The notes beneath the pieces were generated by a model. The model saw only the letters and a list, made by a program, of their open reading frames with translations. It did not search any database and was not told the origin of the DNA. Position numbers and translations under genes: made by a program. From positions 1 through 53,335 of the forward strand of contig JAMPIW010000006.1 in NCBI GenBank assembly GCA_040183005.1: a DNA stretch of 53,335 nucleotides, in the 5' to 3' direction. This document shows, in pieces, positions 45,139-53,335 of the stretch (position 1 is its first letter; each line of letters begins with the position of its first letter). Origin of the DNA: Gammaproteobacteria bacterium (GTDB lineage: Bacteria > Pseudomonadota > Gammaproteobacteria > Ga0077554 > Ga007554).

Positions 45139-46820
45139 TCCATCCGATGATGTGATGGCAAAATTGCAAGCGCTACGCGATACTTTTGCGACGCAATTGC
45201 CTGGCAAGATTCAGGAGATCAAGACGATCGTGGACACGCTGTGCGGCGGCAAATGCGGAGAAGCGGAAGAAAGCGAGGCATTTAAAGTTCTGCACTATTT
45301 GTCTCACAAACTGACGGGATCCGGAGCCACATTCGGTTTTAGCGCCGTGAGCGATGCAGCGCGCGCTCTGGAAACACTGGCGAAAGAGATACTCGACCTC
45401 GCCGTACCATCCACAGCGGTGCAGCGTGCGCAAATCCGTGTTTTACTGGAAGATCTGCAACGGGCCGCAGGGCAGCGCGAGAGAAAGAGCGGGGCAAATT
45501 ACTGGCAAGAATCCGGCACTCCTGCACCGCGCGCGCCGGACAGTGCTGGCGAGAACCGGCTGATCTACCTGGTCGAGGATGATCCCCTCCTGGCTCAGGA
45601 CCTGGCCCTGCAACTCGGCAACTTCAATTACACAACGCACGTTTTTCACAGCCTCGCCGCATTCAGGCAGGCAGTGCGCCAAACCATTCCGGCAGCACTC
45701 GTCATGGATATGGGGCTGCCCGACGGCAATGGCGCCGATGCCATTGTGGAGATACAGGAGGGCCGCGCAGCGCCCCTGCCTGTAATTTTCCTGTCCGGGC
45801 GCGGCGATCTGGAGGCGCGGCTGGCGGGGGTGCGCGCAGGAGGCGCAGCCTATTTCACCAAGCCGGTGGACATTGGCGCCATGGTCGACGCACTCGATAC
45901 GCTCACCGCTCAGAAGGCGCCCGAACCCTATCGTATCCTGATCGTCGATGACACGCCTTCGCTGGCGCGTTATTTCGCGTTGACGCTCCAGGAGGTCGGC
46001 ATGGTCACCGAGGTGGTGACCGACCCCATGAACATCATGCAGGCGCTGGTCGAATTTGCACCGGAACTAATCCTTATGGATATGTATATGCCCGGCTGCA
46101 ACGGTCTGGAGTTGGCGATGGTGATCCGCCAGCAGGAGGCCTACGTAGGGATCCCGATTGTATTCCTCTCCGCCGAGACCGATCTGAACAAGCAGCTTGA
46201 AGCGATGCGTCAGGGGGGGGGACGACTTCCTGGTCAAGCCGATCCAGCCGGACCACTTGATTTCGGCAGTGACAAGTCGGGTGCGGCGCTATCACATATT
46301 GCGCTCCTTCATGACGCGCGACAGCCTGACGGGACTCTATAACCATACCACCACCAAGGATCTATTAAATAATGCCGCAGGACTCGCCCGGCGCCACAAT
46401 GCCCCACTGGCCTTTGCCATGATCGACATCGACCACTTCAAATCGGTGAATGACACCTATGGACATGCGACCGGCGACCGGGTTATTAAAAGCCTGTCAC
46501 GCCTGCTGCAACAGCGCCTGCGCAAAACCGACATCATTGGCCGCTACGGCGGCGAGGAATTCGCCGTGGCGCTCATCGACGCCGATGCCCCGCGCGCGGA
46601 AAGCATCATGAACGAGATTCGTGCCAGCTTTGAACAAATACGCCACCGGGTGGATGACAGGGAATTTAATGTCACTTTTAGCTGTGGCTTGGCGGTCTTT
46701 CCGCCCAATGGCAGTGTCACCAAATTCAACGAGGCCGCCGACAAGGCCCTTTATGAAGCCAAGCGCAGCGGGAGAAACAAGGTGGTGCTGGCGGACAGCA
46801 AAGTGTCATCCAGCAACTGA
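45131..46820 (+). pseudogene. Hpt-REC-REC-GGDEF diguanylate cyclase, split by a 1-base frameshift
   Basis: Frame 1 (45131-46342) encodes an Hpt domain (LHYLSHKLTGSG, His59), receiver 1 (IYLVEDDPLL; VMDMGLPDG) and receiver 2 (ILIVDDTPSL; LILMDMYMPG), then loses sense after AMRQGGG. The matching continuation is in another frame: GGDDFLVKPIQPDHLISAV, then a GGDEF domain (DSLTGLYNH, AMIDIDHFKSVNDTYGH, GRYGGEEF) to 46820. The switch lies in a run of nine G at 46213-46221; eight G would give one open frame. The GGEEF site is intact, and an RxxD (RKTD) lies just before it as an inhibitory c-di-GMP site. This could be a real mutation, a slippage-controlled on/off switch or a base-calling error. The intact form would turn kinase signals into c-di-GMP. 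Confidence 0.85.
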
Positions 46821-46884
46821 TTCCCCATTTCGCTGTCACATACCAACAAGACCTAACCAACCTTAACCGCCCTGGAGATGAACG

Positions 46885-47277
46885 GTGCCGATTAAATCCA
46901 GCCTCCCCAAAATCATGCTTGCCGGCATGCTATTAACCCTCACGCCGTATGCCCAAACGGCGAGCCTTAATGATGGATATAAAGCCGCCATAAAAGGCGA
47001 CTACGATGAGGCGTTCGTCATTATCCGTTCCAAGGCGATAGAAGGGGATGCGAATGCCCAATTCACCATGGCCATGATGTTTCATAGCGGCTTGGGCGTG
47101 AAAATGGACGAACAGGAAGCGGTGAAGTGGTATCTCACTGCGGCCGAAAGCGGCTCGGTCAAGGCCATGGAATTTATCTCCGCAGGCTATGAAAATGGCT
47201 GGTTCGGACTGGAGCGTGACCCAAAGAGGGCGCAATACTGGTATGACAGAATGGTAGCGGCCGGAGGCGACCAATAG
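46885..47277 (+). CDS. Sel1-repeat (TPR-like) secreted protein
   Basis: A 130-residue protein with a GTG start preceded by a GGAG site and a signal peptide (LPKIMLAGMLLTLTPYAQTA). Two to three Sel1-like helical repeats follow: DYDEAFVIIRSKAIEGDANA, QFTMAMMFHSGLGVKMDEQE, AVKWYLTAAESGSVKAMEFI and DPKRAQYWYDRMVAAGG. Such repeats bind proteins. It lies 64 bases after the c-di-GMP gene and may belong to that operon. Function unknown. Confidence 0.82.
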   Translation: MPIKSSLPKIMLAGMLLTLTPYAQTASLNDGYKAAIKGDYDEAFVIIRSKAIEGDANAQFTMAMMFHSGLGVKMDEQEAVKWYLTAAESGSVKAMEFISAGYENGWFGLERDPKRAQYWYDRMVAAGGDQ

Positions 47278-47297
47278 ATCCCGCGTTGAAATCGGAC

Positions 47298-47484
47298 CGT
47301 CCACGAAAAACACGAAAGGCACGAAAAAGTGCAACTATTCAGCACACCCCTGATATCGAGTTCCCCTCTTGAAAAAGGGGGATACCAATGATTTTGCCTG
47401 ATGCTTTCGGATAGCAAACCCAGGCGCATTTTGCACCAACAACCCCTCCCATTTTTTTGTGCCTTTCGTGTTTTTCGTGGACGG
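47298..47484. repeat. Inverted-repeat element (about 187 bp) between convergent genes
   Basis: The left arm (47298-47327) and right arm (47454-47484) are nearly perfect reverse complements of about 30 bases built on CCACGAAAAACACGAAAGGC. Between them lie about 125 bases with no ORF and a second small dyad (tcccctcttga ... aagggggat). Similar CACGAAAAACACGAAAGG strings occur as scattered repeats in many environmental genomes. It sits between the 3' ends of the Sel1 gene and the HtrA gene, so it could work as a two-way terminator or be a MITE-like insertion. Confidence 0.7.
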
Positions 47485-47493
47485 CACGTAACA

Positions 47494-48873
47494 CTACTGA
47501 ATAACAATAAACAAGCCGCTCCTGCCGCGGCGCACATTGAGTAGCAAGCGGCGCTCACTGGCCTTGATGGCGCGCTTGAGTTCGTCGATGGTGCGCACCG
47601 GCAGGCGGTTGATTGACTGGATGATGTCATCCTTGCGCAAACCGGCACTCCAGGCCCGGCTGCCAGACTCGACATCCAGCACTACCATACCCTCGATGCG
47701 CCCATACAGCGGAGAGCCCTCTTCAATCATGCCCAATGTCGCGCCCGCCAAGCGCGGCTGAACCCGGCCCATATCCACCTTGGCCTGCGAAGCCTGTGCT
47801 ATTAGCACGTTAATGGTGTGCGGCTTGCCATCGCGCAGCACGCCCAGCGCCACCTTTTCCCCCACGCGCAGCAGGCCAATAGCATTGCGCAACTCGGCCG
47901 CGCCGCGTATCGGGTTGCCATTCACAGTAGTAACGACATCCCCAGTAGCCAAGCCGGCTTTATCCGCCGGAGATCCCTTCAAAACCTTGGCGACCACTGC
48001 GCCCGCCTGCTCTTTGATGTTGAATGCCTTGGCCAGTTCCGGCGTCAGATCCTGCATCATAATACCCATCTGGCCACGCTTCACCTCACCGTAAGTCACC
48101 AGTTGCCGCATGATATCGTGCGCCATGTTGCTGGGGATGGCGAAGCCAATGCCGACATTGCCGCCACCGGGTGCAAGAATAGCGGTATTGATGCCCACCA
48201 GCTCACCGCGCAGGTTGACCAGCGCGCCCCCTGAATTGCCGGGGTTGATGGAGGCGTCGGTCTGAATGAAATTCTCATAGCCCTCGATCCCCAGGCCCGT
48301 GCGCCCCAGCGCGCTGACAATGCCGGAGGTTACCGTCTGGCCCAAACCGAACGGGTTGCCGATAGCGACCACAAAATCACCCACCCTCAGCCTGCTCGAA
48401 TCGGCCAGCGGCAGCGCGGTAAGGCCCTGGGCAGGGATCTGGATCACCGCCACATCCGCCTCGGGATCCGCGCCGATCAACTTGGCGCTGAGACTGCGCC
48501 CGTCGCGCAAGGTAACGGTGATTTCATCCGCCTTGTCGACGACGTGGTTATTGGTCAACACGTAACCTTTGGCTGCATCCACTACCACGCCCGAACCCAG
48601 ACTCTGGGTGGGCCGCTCGCGCGGCATGTCGGGCGCGCCGAAGAAGCGGCGAAAGAAAGGATCCTGAAGCAGCGGGTTATCCTCCACGCGGACGCGCCCG
48701 CGCGTAGAAATGTTGACTACCGCAGGGGCCGCTTTCTCGATCATTGGCGCAAGCGTCGGCACAGCCACACCCTGGCTATCCGCCAGCGGCAGCGCCGCTA
48801 TCGCCGACATGGATAACGCACTGGCCGCCGCCAGCAGAAAACCAACCGCAATGGACTTGAATCTTGCTTTCAT
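47494..48873 (-). CDS. degP: HtrA/DegP-type periplasmic serine protease
   Basis: A 459-residue Do-family protease and chaperone. The start at 48873 has an AGGTAG site and a good signal peptide (MKARFKSIAVGFLLAAASAL up to AIA); the frame is open to 48978. The catalytic triad is visible: His110 (TNNHVVD), Asp140 (DPEADVAV) and Ser214 (GNSGGALVN). Two PDZ domains follow (QMGIMMQDLTPELAKAFNI; GMVVLDVESGSRAWSAGLRK). It clears misfolded envelope proteins. It is transcribed away from the cytochrome gene. MucD/DegQ are equally possible symbols. Confidence 0.94.
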   Translation of the reverse strand: MKARFKSIAVGFLLAAASALSMSAIAALPLADSQGVAVPTLAPMIEKAAPAVVNISTRGRVRVEDNPLLQDPFFRRFFGAPDMPRERPTQSLGSGVVVDAAKGYVLTNNHVVDKADEITVTLRDGRSLSAKLIGADPEADVAVIQIPAQGLTALPLADSSRLRVGDFVVAIGNPFGLGQTVTSGIVSALGRTGLGIEGYENFIQTDASINPGNSGGALVNLRGELVGINTAILAPGGGNVGIGFAIPSNMAHDIMRQLVTYGEVKRGQMGIMMQDLTPELAKAFNIKEQAGAVVAKVLKGSPADKAGLATGDVVTTVNGNPIRGAAELRNAIGLLRVGEKVALGVLRDGKPHTINVLIAQASQAKVDMGRVQPRLAGATLGMIEEGSPLYGRIEGMVVLDVESGSRAWSAGLRKDDIIQSINRLPVRTIDELKRAIKASERRLLLNVRRGRSGLFIVIQ

Positions 48874-49095
48874 TATCAATCTACCTTTGTGACACTGCGT
48901 ACTGCTGCAAGTAATGATAACCCATAAAAAAGAGCTCAAAAACCACCGGGACGCCAAGAAAACGCATATACCATGCACATTGCGCGGTTTGACAAGCCTA
49001 GGGAAAAAGAGTTGCAGACCGTAAGCAGTGGCGGATATTCTTTATATAGCGCGGTAATGCGGCAGTTGATGTCGAAATCGTATGAAAGGAACAAC

Positions 49096-49470
49096 ATGAA
49101 AACCAATATTTTACTAGGGGGCGCCTTACTTACAGCCTTTTCACTACCCGCGTTGGGGCAAAAGGAAATTAGTTATAAAAACGATATTTACCCTATCTTT
49201 AAAGATTATTGCCTGAGTTGTCACGTTCCAGGTGGCAAAGGTTATAACAAAAGCGGATTTGATTTGCGCACTTACCAGAGCCTGATGAAGGGCACCAAAT
49301 TTGGCCCTGTAATTCAGCCCGACTCCAGTTTGACTAGCACTCTTAACGTCCTTGTCAGCGGTCACGCGAGTCCCGCCATCAGCATGCCATATGGCATCAA
49401 GGGCGGCTTACCCAAAGGCAAGTCAACTCTTATGAATAAATGGGTAGATCAAGGCGCTAAAAACAACTAA
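49096..49470 (+). CDS. Small periplasmic c-type cytochrome
   Basis: A 124-residue protein with signal peptide MKTNILLGGALLTAFSLPAL and a GAAAGGA ribosome site; upstream in-frame starts to 48973 lack one. A single haem motif CLSCH lies in YPIFKDYCLSCHVPGG, and a Met in ISMPYG is a likely sixth ligand. The pattern (haem near the N-terminus, then SGFDLRTYQSLMKG, and a final LMNKWVDQGAKNN) matches the small planctomycete-type cytochrome c family. It probably carries electrons in the periplasm; partner unknown. Confidence 0.87.
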   Translation: MKTNILLGGALLTAFSLPALGQKEISYKNDIYPIFKDYCLSCHVPGGKGYNKSGFDLRTYQSLMKGTKFGPVIQPDSSLTSTLNVLVSGHASPAISMPYGIKGGLPKGKSTLMNKWVDQGAKNN

Positions 49471-49661
49471 GGGAGTTAGAAACTACAAAAGTACCATTTT
49501 AGGATGGATGGTTATATCCCACCAGCTCAAATCAGTGGAGCGCTGCAGCAGTGCTCAAGGTCTCTTTTCTCGCGGCCACAAACTGTCACACCCTTCTCGT
49601 AAATGGCGTCCACCAAGCTTACGATGGTGCGCACCCCTTTCCACCAAAAATTCCCGGCTCG

Positions 49662-49690
49662 ATTGAGTACCGTATTCACGGTACTCAATA
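49662..49690. other. 10-bp inverted repeat in the gap before the IS4 element
   Basis: Arms attgagtacc and ggtactcaat flank a 9-base loop. No T-tract follows on either strand. It is the only clear structure in the 264 bases between the cytochrome gene and the IS element. Open frames on the minus strand here have no recognisable content, and the stretch may be a remnant of an older element. Confidence 0.4.
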
Positions 49691-49725
49691 AATAGCCATT
49701 CCATGCATTCTCGGCATTTTTTATC

Positions 49726-49734
49726 CCCCACCTC
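49726..49734 (+). repeat. Target-site duplication, left copy (CCCCCACCT)
   Basis: The 9-base direct repeat CCCCCACCT directly abuts the left terminal repeat of the IS4-family element and recurs at 51055-51063. Confidence 0.85.
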
Positions 49735-51054
49735 AGAAGTGTCCGGCAATTTCGCAAAGACGGCTATATAACATGATGATGTTGAATAGGAAAGTGTGTG
49801 TTTAGGGGTGTCACCGACTTGAACGTGAATTTTTTGGGAAACTGGGGCTTTCCCCCCAGGAGTTTCCGTCATGTATTCAGGCCAGTTGGTGTTCGCACAA
49901 CTCATGGAGCATTTGCCCCTTCACACATTCCGTCGCTGCGTGCAGCGCTACCCTTCCAAATATCCCACCAAGACTTTTTCGCATCTCGATCAATTTCTCT
50001 GCATGGCGTTCGCGCAGCTGACTTACCGCGAAAGCCTGCGCGACATCGAAACCTGTCTGCGCGCCCACCAAGCCAAGCTCTATCACTTGGGCATACGAGG
50101 CAACATCGCCAAGAGCACGCTGGCCGATGCCAACGAGCAACGCGACCGTCGCATCTACGCGGATTTCGCGATGAGCTTAATCCAGACCGCCAGAAAGCTT
50201 TACGCCAGCGACAGCTTTGCGGTCGAACTGGAACAGACGGTCTACGCACTCGATACCACGACCATCGACCTGTGCTTGAGCGTCTTTCCGTGGGCACGCT
50301 TCCGCTCCACCAAAGCTGCCGTCAAGATGCATACGCTGCTCGACCTGCGCGGCAACATTCCAACCTTCATCCACATCAGCGATGGCAAGATGCACGAGGT
50401 CAATGTGCTCGATATCCTGATACCCGAAGCCGGCAGCTTTTACATCATGGATCGTGGCTTCACCGACTTCGCTCGCTGGTTCACCCTGCATCAAGCACAG
50501 GCGTTCTTTGTCATCCGTGGCAAATCCAATCTGCTCTTTCGTCGCGTCTACTCTCGCACCGTGGACAAGTCCACTGGACTGCGCTGCGACCAGACCATTG
50601 CATTGACTGCTCGCAAGGCCAGCAAGGATTACCCGCAGCACCTGCGACGCATCAAGTTCTACGATGCCGAACACGACAGGTTTCTGGTCTTTCTGACCAA
50701 CAACTTCGACCTGCCTGCGCTGACCATCGCTCAGCTTTATCGTTGCCGCTGGCAGGTCGAGCTATTCTTCAAGTGGATCAAACAGCATCTTCGAATCAAG
50801 CGGTTCTATGGCACCACCGAGAATGCAGTCAAGACGCAAATATGGATCGCCATCGCGGTTTACGTCGTGGTCGCCATCGTGAAAAAGCGGCTCAATACCG
50901 AGGCTTCGCTTTACACAATCCTACAGATTTTGAGCCTGACTCTTTTCGAGAAAACGCCACTCGATCAATTACTTAAAAATGCGGAGACGCAAATGAGCAT
51001 GCAGAAAGACAATAACCAATTGAATCTATTCAATTAAATTACCGGACACTTCTG
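49735..51054 (+). mobile_element. Intact IS4-family insertion sequence
   Basis: The element is 1320 bases long. Its 19-base terminal inverted repeats differ at one position (left CAGAAGTGTCCGGCAATTT; right end, reverse complement, CAGAAGTGTCCGGTAATTT). A single transposase ORF fills it, and 9-base direct repeats CCCCCACCT flank it. Full ends, intact ORF and identical target duplications indicate a recent insertion. Confidence 0.93.
49871..51037 (+). CDS. IS4-family transposase
   Basis: A 388-residue DDE transposase with an AGGAG site nine bases before the ATG. The N-terminal part (VFAQLMEHLPLHTFRRCVQR, FSHLDQFLCMAFAQLTYRES) matches the DUF4372-type domain of this IS4 subgroup. The catalytic residues are Asp in YALDTTTIDLC, Asp in YIMDRGFTDFARW and Glu in the YREK-like box YRCRWQVELFFKWIKQHL. 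It appears fully intact. Confidence 0.94.
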   Translation: MYSGQLVFAQLMEHLPLHTFRRCVQRYPSKYPTKTFSHLDQFLCMAFAQLTYRESLRDIETCLRAHQAKLYHLGIRGNIAKSTLADANEQRDRRIYADFAMSLIQTARKLYASDSFAVELEQTVYALDTTTIDLCLSVFPWARFRSTKAAVKMHTLLDLRGNIPTFIHISDGKMHEVNVLDILIPEAGSFYIMDRGFTDFARWFTLHQAQAFFVIRGKSNLLFRRVYSRTVDKSTGLRCDQTIALTARKASKDYPQHLRRIKFYDAEHDRFLVFLTNNFDLPALTIAQLYRCRWQVELFFKWIKQHLRIKRFYGTTENAVKTQIWIAIAVYVVVAIVKKRLNTEASLYTILQILSLTLFEKTPLDQLLKNAETQMSMQKDNNQLNLFN

Positions 51055-51063
51055 CCCCCACCT
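51055..51063 (+). repeat. Target-site duplication, right copy (CCCCCACCT)
   Basis: This matches the left copy exactly and directly follows the right terminal repeat of the IS4-family element. Confidence 0.85.
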
Positions 51064-51077
51064 TTAAAAAATTCCCC

Positions 51078-52201
51078 GGCGCGCTCAAAAACCAAGTGCA
51101 ACATTTTTAGGGGATAATGTTGCATGGGAAAAAACTACGATCAATTGAGTATTGAAGAGCGGGCAATGATACAAACGCAACTGGAGATGGGGGTCAAACC
51201 TGCCGCAATTGCCAAGTCCATAACCCGGTCAGCCTCTACCGTCTCACGTGAACTTCGGCGCAATGGCTGGAGCCGCCCGAAAACGCCTCGCGGCCCTGGA
51301 CGACCGGCTGTGGCGGGAGGCTATCGTGCCGAGGCAGCCCACAAACGTGCGCATGGCTGCACGATCAAGCCGCGTGTTGAGGGTCGCCTGCGACTGGGAA
51401 CCACGCTGTGGGATTCAGTCATGCGCCACCTGAAAGCAGGCTACTCACCGGAGCAGATTGCTGGCACACTGGCGCTTGTGCATCCAGATACCCCTACCTT
51501 GCAGGTTTCCCATGAGACCATCTACACCGCCATCTACGCCATGCCGCGTGGCGAACTGCGCACGGAAGTGATTGGCTGGTTGCGTTTCGGCCATGCCAAG
51601 CGCCGTCCCCGTGCGCGTGGCGAAGACCGGCGCGGACGGATTCCTGACATGGTCAGCATTCATGACCGTCCGCCTGAGATTGAAGAGCGGTTGATCCCGG
51701 GCCACTGGGAGGGTGACTTCATCAAGGGCGCGCATAATCGCTCATCTGTCGGTACGCTGGTGGAACGGACCACGCTGTTCACGGTACTGGCAAAAATGGA
51801 AAATGCGACGGCTGAGGCGACGTTGACCGGCTTCAGTCATGTGCTCAACCGCATTGATGCGCAAAAGCGCCTCTCGTTGACGTACGATCAAGGCAGGGAA
51901 ATGGCGGCACACCAACGGCTGACAGAAACCACAGGGGTGAAAGTATATTTTGCCGATCCACACAGCCCCTGGCAGCGCGGCATCAACAAGAACACCAATG
52001 GTCTGTTGCGGCAGTACCTGCCCAAGGGGAGTGACTTGAGTGGTTTCACGCAGGAGGAGCTGGATGCGATTGCCTGGCAACTCAATACCCGACCACGCAA
52101 GTCACTGGGCTTCAAATGCCCAGCCGAGTTGTTTACACCAGACTCTTTCGATTTCAGGCAGCATCACGCTGCGCTTTTTGCACTTGGTCATTGAAACCGC
52201 C
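51078..52201 (+). mobile_element. IS30-family element, copy 1
   Basis: The unit, about 1124 bases, is defined by comparison with the second copy: both share the left end from GGCGCGCTCAAAAACC and the right end to CATTGAAACCGCC. The ends form an imperfect inverted repeat of about 26 bases with a common ACCAAGTGCAA core. It begins 14 bases after the IS4 target duplication. No target duplication was identified. Confidence 0.85.
51124..52194 (+). CDS. IS30-family transposase with Glu-to-Lys at the catalytic site
   Basis: A 356-residue transposase. The N-terminal helix-turn-helix (YDQLSIEERAMIQTQLEMGV, IAKSITRSASTVSRELRRNG) is typical of IS30. In the catalytic domain Asp is present in GHWEGDFIKG and in TYDQGREMAAH. 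The third residue, normally Glu in the family motif NENTNG, is Lys in INKNTNGLLRQYLPKG, at the D(33)E position. The ORF is otherwise full length, so the protein may be folded but catalytically dead. Confidence 0.92.
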   Translation: MGKNYDQLSIEERAMIQTQLEMGVKPAAIAKSITRSASTVSRELRRNGWSRPKTPRGPGRPAVAGGYRAEAAHKRAHGCTIKPRVEGRLRLGTTLWDSVMRHLKAGYSPEQIAGTLALVHPDTPTLQVSHETIYTAIYAMPRGELRTEVIGWLRFGHAKRRPRARGEDRRGRIPDMVSIHDRPPEIEERLIPGHWEGDFIKGAHNRSSVGTLVERTTLFTVLAKMENATAEATLTGFSHVLNRIDAQKRLSLTYDQGREMAAHQRLTETTGVKVYFADPHSPWQRGINKNTNGLLRQYLPKGSDLSGFTQEELDAIAWQLNTRPRKSLGFKCPAELFTPDSFDFRQHHAALFALGH

Positions 52202-52209
52202 CCCTGTAG

Positions 52210-53335
52210 GGCGCGCTCAAAAACCAAGTGCAACATTTTTAGGGGATAATGTTGCATGGGAAAAAACTACGATCAATTGAGTATTGAAGAGCGGGCAATG
52301 ATACAAACGCAACTGGAGATGGGGGTCAAACCTGCCGCAATTGCCAAGTCCATAACCCGGTCAGCCTCTACCGTCTCACGTGAACTTCGGCGCAATGGCT
52401 GGAGCCGCCCGAAAACGCCTCGCGGCCCTGGACGACCGGCTGTGGCGGGAGGCTATCGTGCCGAGGCAGCCCACAAACGTGCGCATGGCTGCACGATCAA
52501 GCCGCGTGTTGAGGGTCGCCTGCGACTGGGAACCACGCTGTGGGATTCAGTCATGCGCCACCTGAAAGCAGGCTACTCACCGGAGCAGATTGCTGGCACA
52601 CTGGCGCTTGTGCATCCAGATACCCCTACCTTGCAGGTTTCCCATGAGACCATCTACACCGCCATCTACGCCATGCCGCGTGGCGAACTGCGCACGGAAG
52701 TGATTGGCTTGTTGCGTTTCGGCCATGCCAAGCGCCGTCCCCGTGCGCGTGGCGAAGACCGGCGCGGACGGATTCCTGACATGGTCAGCATTCATGACCG
52801 TCCGCCTGAGATTGAAGAGCGGTTGATCCCGGGCCACTGGGAGGGTGACTTCATCAATGGCGCGCATAATCGCTCATCTGTCGGTACGCTGGTGGAACGG
52901 ACCACGTTGTTCACGGTACTGGCACAAATCGAAAATGCCACTGCTGAGGCGACGTTGACCGGCTTCAGTCACTTGCTCAACCGCATTGATGCGCAAAAGC
53001 GCCTCTCGTTGACGTACGATCAAGGCAGGGAAATGGCGGCACACCAACGGTTGACAGAAACCACAGGGGTGAAAGTATATTTTGCCGATCCACACAGCTC
53101 CTGGCAGCGCGGCATCAACAAGAACACCAATGGTCTGTTGCGGCAGTACCTGCTCAAGGGGAGTGACTTGAGTGGTTTCACGCAGGAGGAGCTGGATGCG
53201 AGTGCCTGGCAACTCAATAGCCGACCGAACGCAAGTCACTGGGCTTCAAATACCCAGCCGAGTTGTTTACACCAGACTCTTTCGATTTCAGACAGCATCA
53301 CGCTGCGCTTTTTGCACTTGGTCATTGAAACCGCC
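52210..53335 (+). mobile_element. IS30-family element, copy 2 (tandem, to window end)
   Basis: A second copy in the same orientation starts eight bases after copy 1. It is nearly identical over the first 500 bases and then gathers substitutions and a 2-base insertion. Its right end coincides with the last base of the window. The exact stop at the IS end suggests the contig was cut at a repeat border. Confidence 0.85.
52256..53335 (+). pseudogene. Degenerate IS30-family transposase, copy 2
   Basis: It is aligned to copy 1 with the ATG in the same place. Changes include Trp to Leu (VIGLLRF), Pro to Ser (HSSWQRG), Pro to Leu (QYLLKG) and several others. A GA insertion near 53227 shifts the frame about 35 codons before the normal stop, and the shifted frame is open to the window end. 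The catalytic Lys (INKNTNG) is shared with copy 1, so the mutation came before the duplication or both derive from one inactive source. Confidence 0.85.

Noticed and set aside
48925-48965. Short CCACCGGGACGCCAAG-like string upstream of degP as a regulatory site
   Set aside because: Strings of this kind are scattered background repeats in many genomes; there is no dyad or promoter match here.
49527-49905. Minus-strand ORFs at the left edge of the IS4 element
   Set aside because: They run across the IS border and contain no recognisable domain; they were created by the insertion.

Overview
The window looks like one end of a contig from a Gram-negative, probably gammaproteobacterial, environmental bacterium. 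The gene order recA-recX-alaS-lysC-csrA-tRNA-Ser(GCU)-tRNA-Arg(ACG) is the order known from pseudomonads and related Gammaproteobacteria. An exosortase-type PEP-CTERM protein with EpsA/EpsB/EpsD-like genes points to an exopolysaccharide-forming, water- or biofilm-dwelling organism. The genus cannot be named from sequence reading alone.

Region 1 (about 0.3-10 kb, minus strand): a tightly overlapping operon for a type II secretion/MSHA-like machine. In transcription order it holds a DsbA-like lipoprotein, GspF, GspE, PilM-, PilN-, PilO- and PilP-like assembly proteins, a lipoprotein secretin with N-terminal TPRs and a C-terminal cohesin-like domain, and four pseudopilins. No prepilin peptidase or retraction ATPase is present here.

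Region 2 (about 11-30 kb, same strand, upstream of region 1): a surface-protein export and energy module. It holds a phosphate-binding-protein-like secreted protein, a TpsB transporter, a 3431-residue TpsA filamentous-haemagglutinin-type exoprotein, an ExbB whose N-terminus carries DUF2341 and LamG-like ectodomains, ExbD, TonB, a coiled-coil/porin outer-membrane protein and a periplasmic coiled-coil protein. No TonB-dependent receptor is seen. Genes of regions 1 and 2 all point the same way with short gaps, so I read them as one envelope-spanning system. It is the best candidate for an undescribed system in the window.

Region 3 (about 30-35 kb, minus): a PEP-CTERM protein, an AT-rich intergenic stretch with two copies of an 18-20 bp palindromic site and a small acidic ORF, then epsA (LuxR-type regulator), epsB (priming sugar-phosphate transferase) and epsD (PpiC-like lipoprotein) transcribed in the order D-B-A. 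No exosortase is in view.

Region 4 (35-42 kb, minus): the conserved housekeeping block with two tRNAs, csrA, lysC, alaS, recX and recA.

Region 5 (42-49.5 kb): a plus-strand signalling operon (GAF-GAF-PAS-PAS histidine kinase, single-domain response regulator, and an Hpt-REC-REC-GGDEF protein split by a one-base shift in a run of nine G), a Sel1-repeat protein, a roughly 190 bp inverted-repeat element, a minus-strand HtrA/DegP-type protease, and a small c-type cytochrome.

Region 6 (49.7-53.3 kb): insertion sequences. There is an intact IS4-family element with 19-bp terminal repeats and a 9-bp target duplication, then two direct tandem IS30-family copies. Both IS30 copies have lysine where the catalytic glutamate is expected, and the second is frameshifted. 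The window stops exactly at the right end of the second copy, as expected for an assembly break at a repeat.
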